Assembly (NCBI RefSeq): GCF_900155555.1
Contig: NZ_FUHN01000005.1
Location: forward strand, 1-64,000
Source: Mobilibacterium timonense
GTDB taxonomy: Bacteria > Bacillota > Clostridia > Peptostreptococcales > Anaerovoracaceae
Direction of reading: 5' to 3'
Length of the DNA stretch: 64,000 nt
The notes beneath the pieces were generated by a model, which was not told the DNA's origin, made no database searches, and saw nothing but the letters and a program-made list of their open reading frames with translations. Within the stretch, counting starts at the first letter, position 1. Every line of letters starts with the position of its first letter. Shown here piece by piece: positions 61,287 to 64,000 of the stretch. Position numbers and translations under genes: made by a program.

Positions 61287-62000
61287 TCAAGACTGAGGCA
61301 CGGACATTTTTCTGAAACCTAAGAGCAGGATCGCCGCGATGAGCGCCTCCATCACCCCCACGCCCACTATTGTTATCACCATCAGCGAAGAACCGGCAAG
61401 CCCTCCGCTGAGCATGATGTAGTTCCACGCGAAGTGGTAGAGCACGGGGAACACGATATTTTTCGTATAGAGATATGTGCATCCCAGGAACATGCCCAGG
61501 ATAAACGTGGACAGCATCTGGTTAATAACGTCTGAAGCTCCCACGCCTCCCAGGAAGTTCAGGAAGTGGAGACAGGAGAACAGGACCGCCGAGATCAATA
61601 TGGCGATCACCGGTCTCTTCTTTCTGAGAAGACCTCCCAGAAGTATGCCCCGGAACATTCCTTCCTCCCCGATGCCCACGAGGAGCGAGTCGAGGATCAC
61701 CAGAAAAAAGGCTCCCGTTCCGTCGAAGCTCCTGACGGCGGAATACATGGCCAGCCCCGCCACCGGCACGAAGAGTATCAGGTACCAGAGATATCTTTTT
61801 CTGTTATCATTGATGATCTTCAGGTCATTCCTGCGCCTGGAGCCATAAACCAGCGTGATGATGGCAAGTGTGGCCGTCACGGGCATGAATTTTCTGCCGA
61901 ACTCTTCTGACGTGTATGGAGTGTTCAGACAGTAGTTTGTAAAAGCGAGGCCTGCTCCCATTATGATCATGTACAGGCAAAGGAAAATGCGGTTCTTCAT
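61287..62000 (-). CDS. CPBP family intramembrane metalloprotease (2)
   Basis: A 237-residue polytopic protein with the EExxxR motif GIGEEGMFRGILLGGLL (about residues 100-116), a conserved His in FSCLHFLNFLGG and HFAWNYIML. About eight membrane segments. The ATG at 62000 has GGAG 7 bases upstream. Its place inside the yicC-gmk-rpoZ cluster, only 25 bases after yicC, is unusual. Target unknown; it is not closely similar to the CPBP protein at 1333. Confidence 0.87.
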   Translation of the reverse strand: MKNRIFLCLYMIIMGAGLAFTNYCLNTPYTSEEFGRKFMPVTATLAIITLVYGSRRRNDLKIINDNRKRYLWYLILFVPVAGLAMYSAVRSFDGTGAFFLVILDSLLVGIGEEGMFRGILLGGLLRKKRPVIAILISAVLFSCLHFLNFLGGVGASDVINQMLSTFILGMFLGCTYLYTKNIVFPVLYHFAWNYIMLSGGLAGSSLMVITIVGVGVMEALIAAILLLGFRKMSVPQS

Positions 62001-62025
62001 CTCGTTGCTCCTCTCTTGCATGGGG

Positions 62026-62922
62026 CTAAGCGATATTCTGCACCTGTTCTCTGATCTTCTCTATCTCAGCCTTCATATCTATCATAAGTCCTGTTATCTC
62101 GGTGTCATTTGATTTCGACCCGATCGTATTCGCCTCCCTGTTCATCTCCTGCACGAGGAAGTCGATCTTCTTTCCTATGGCGTCGCTGTCCCCTTCCACG
62201 AAGTTCTCCAGCTGGCTCAGATGGCTGTCGAGGCGCACAAGCTCCTCGGTGATGTCAGCCTTGTCCGCAAATACCGCGGCCTCCACGAGGATCCTGTCCT
62301 CAGGCACCTGCACCGCGCCCTGAAGGATGTCATCCAGGCGCTCCTTCATCTTTTCCTTGTATTCCCGTACCACCAGCGGAGCTCTGTCCTGGATCCTGTT
62401 CTTAAGGCCCCTGATGATCTCGGCCCTGTCGAGGATGTCCTTTGCTATCCGTTCGCCCTCGGTCTTCTTCATTTCGACCATTCCGTCAAGAGCCTTGTTG
62501 AGGGCGGACATTATCTGGGATGTGATCAGATCCTCATCCTCGGCCTCAGGCATGCACTTGATGACGTCCGGCATATCCGCCAGCATCTTCAGCGATACCC
62601 TGCCACGGTCTGAGCCACCGAAGTCGAAGGCCTGCTCCAGCTCCTTGAATGCGTTGTAGTACTGCTTCGCCGCCTCCATGTTCACGAGGATCGCCCCGGT
62701 CGCCTGGCCGAAAACATCGACGGAGATACTGACCTCTATCTTTCCTCTTTTCAGCCTGTCCTTGACCGTGCTCTTGATCTTCTCCTCAGCGAAGGCGTAC
62801 TTCCTTGGGATCTTTACATAAACGTCGCAGTAACGGTGGTTGACGCCTTTCATCTCCACCGTGATGGACTTCTTGTCGTCCGTGAAGTCCCCTCTGCCGA
62901 ATCCCGTCATACTTCTGATCAT
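62026..62922 (-). CDS. YicC/YloC family endoribonuclease
   Basis: A 298-residue protein beginning IRSMTGFGRG and containing EMKGVNHRYCDVYVKIPR, both family hallmarks, and ending with the conserved LVQEMNREANTIGSKSNDTEIT segment. E. coli YicC has endoribonuclease activity. The start at 62922 follows AGAGG by 8 bases. First gene of the yicC-CPBP-gmk-rpoZ run. Confidence 0.93.
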   Translation of the reverse strand: MIRSMTGFGRGDFTDDKKSITVEMKGVNHRYCDVYVKIPRKYAFAEEKIKSTVKDRLKRGKIEVSISVDVFGQATGAILVNMEAAKQYYNAFKELEQAFDFGGSDRGRVSLKMLADMPDVIKCMPEAEDEDLITSQIMSALNKALDGMVEMKKTEGERIAKDILDRAEIIRGLKNRIQDRAPLVVREYKEKMKERLDDILQGAVQVPEDRILVEAAVFADKADITEELVRLDSHLSQLENFVEGDSDAIGKKIDFLVQEMNREANTIGSKSNDTEITGLMIDMKAEIEKIREQVQNIA

Positions 62923-63052
62923 CAACTGTACCTCTCAAAAGTTCGCAAAAATATTTTTTCACATGAACAGCGCCCTCTCCCACACACCGGTCCGCGGCGC
63001 CATACCTATATATTTTAACACCCCGGCCCATGTGGCCACAAGGCGTGACTCG

Positions 63053-63081
63053 TTGAATTTCAATGGGTCTGATGGTATAGT
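63053..63081 (+). promoter_or_regulatory. Promoter of the rqcH gene
   Basis: TTGAAT (63053-63058), 17 bases, then TATAGT (63076-63081) with extended -10 TGG; start codon 73 bases downstream. Confidence 0.6.
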
Positions 63082-63153
63082 AAGTGGGATTTTCATTGAG
63101 CGCTTCCCTGTTTTACGAAGCAGTGCAATTTCACAGATACAGAAAGGTCTTTT

Positions 63154-64000
63154 ATGGCATTTGACGGAATATTCACCATGGGCATGGCAGAGGAGCTGAA
63201 GCTCCGTCTGTCCTCGGGAAAAATAGATAAAATTTATCAACCCTCTCCGGAAGACCTGGTCATCCAGGTCCACACCAGACAGGGGAACTTCAGGCTGATC
63301 GGCTCCTGCGGCAGCCAGTCTGCACGGGTGTGTCTCACGGAGGACCGGTACCAGAACCCGGTCACCCCTCCCAACTTCTGCATGCTCCTTAGAAAATACA
63401 TTCAGGGCGGCCGGATAACTGACATCCACCAGAAGGACTCAGAGCGCATCCTCGAGATGGACATCGAGGCCCAGACGGAGATGGGTTTCATGGTGTCCCG
63501 CAGGCTGATCTTCGAGATCATGGGCAAGCACAGCAACATCGTCCTGGTGGATCTTCAGTCCGGAAAGATCCTGGACTCCATCAAGCACATATCCATCGAC
63601 GTGAACCGCTGCCGCCAGCTCCTCCCCGGGGTGATCTACCAGTACCCTCCCGCTCAGGAAAAGGTGCCTTTTAAGGACGCAGCAGAGGATCATACCCTTG
63701 TTGCTGTATCGCACGAGACGGACGGAAAATACCTGCTCGACCACATCGGCGGCATATCTCCGGCAATAGCCAGGGAGCTTGCAGGCTCCGCTGATCCCCT
63801 GGGCGCCTTGGAAAAGATAGTTGAGGACGTGCGCCAGCACCGGGTGTGCGGTGTGGTCTACGTGGACGAAAAAACAGGCCCGCGGGAGTTTCACCTCACC
63901 GACCTGCCGGAGTATGACGGACTTGAGAAAAAGACTTTTCCAAGCCTCAGCGAGGCTGCGGAGTTCTATTTCTCCCATCGCATCAGCAGCAACGTGGTGA
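63154..64000 (+). CDS. rqcH: NFACT family protein RqcH (Rqc2), 5' part, runs off the window
   Basis: At least 282 residues from ATG at 63154 (AGAAAGG 6 bases upstream) to the window edge without a stop. It opens MAFDGIFTMGMAEELKLRL and shows the NFACT-N features FRLIGSCGSQSARVCL, PPNFCMLLRKYIQGGRI and FEIMGKHSNIVLVD. RqcH binds stalled 50S subunits and directs Ala-tailing of the nascent chain. The coiled coil and C-terminal domains lie beyond the window. Confidence 0.9.
   Translation, partial: MAFDGIFTMGMAEELKLRLSSGKIDKIYQPSPEDLVIQVHTRQGNFRLIGSCGSQSARVCLTEDRYQNPVTPPNFCMLLRKYIQGGRITDIHQKDSERILEMDIEAQTEMGFMVSRRLIFEIMGKHSNIVLVDLQSGKILDSIKHISIDVNRCRQLLPGVIYQYPPAQEKVPFKDAAEDHTLVAVSHETDGKYLLDHIGGISPAIARELAGSADPLGALEKIVEDVRQHRVCGVVYVDEKTGPREFHLTDLPEYDGLEKKTFPSLSEAAEFYFSHRISSNVV

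Noticed and set aside
1-64000. tRNA, rRNA, phage or plasmid modules
   Set aside because: No cloverleaf, rRNA-like sequence, integrase, capsid or replication gene was recognised; the only mobile element seen is the IS30-type element at the left end.

Overview
The window is about 64 kb of chromosome from a Gram-positive, fermentative Clostridia-type bacterium with moderately high GC. Supporting signs are AddA, PcrA, RecX and RqcH of Firmicutes type, a split transketolase, two BrnQ carriers, an NAD(P)-glutamate dehydrogenase, a cofactor-independent phosphoglycerate mutase, strong AGGAGG ribosome sites and many intrinsic terminators. Several features recall the Anaerovoracaceae/Family XIII group, but placement below class is a guess. 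No rRNA or tRNA gene was recognised and there is no phage block.

Region 1 (1-8.4 kb) is accessory and partly decayed. It holds an IS30-type insertion sequence with both inverted repeats, a CPBP membrane protease gene flanked by a ~42-bp direct repeat, two small genes, a structured inverted-repeat element, a lipase-like hydrolase and an SPFH/ribbon-helix-helix pair. It also holds a divergent TetR/FAD-oxidoreductase pair in which both genes are broken while their operator, promoter and terminator survive, a small K+ channel, and a 358-bp array of seven tandem hairpins at 53-bp period.

Region 2 (8.4-25 kb) is amino-acid and redox metabolism: an NSS symporter, a leucine-dehydrogenase-like enzyme and a GntR regulator in one module; an EamA exporter; a PrsW protease; two BrnQ branched-chain carriers; an FMN/FAD/4Fe-4S old-yellow-type reductase; two LysR regulators; and a cluster of glutaredoxin-like, gamma-carbonic-anhydrase and Fic genes.

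Region 3 (25-45.6 kb) is almost wholly on the minus strand. It carries a D,D-carboxypeptidase, lipid kinase, nucleoside salvage (pdp, deoB), RmuC, RecX, a phosphopantetheinyl transferase, a C-terminal processing protease, RecJ, the FtsEX-EnvC divisome hydrolase system, a SprT-like metallopeptidase, an amino-acid ABC transporter with candidate ArgR boxes, split transketolase and MgtE.

Region 4 (45.6-64 kb) is DNA repair and housekeeping: ligA-pcrA, gdhA, addA (no addB beside it), gpmI, aroQ, an unusual single-chain AroC-AroE-AroK fusion, then yicC-CPBP-gmk-rpoZ, and the start of rqcH running off the window.

Most worth a second look: the AroC-AroE-AroK fusion, the 53-bp hairpin array, the coordinated decay of the TetR/oxidoreductase pair, the candidate ArgR boxes, and several unexplained structured intergenic elements. 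Nothing in the window can be called a proven new system.
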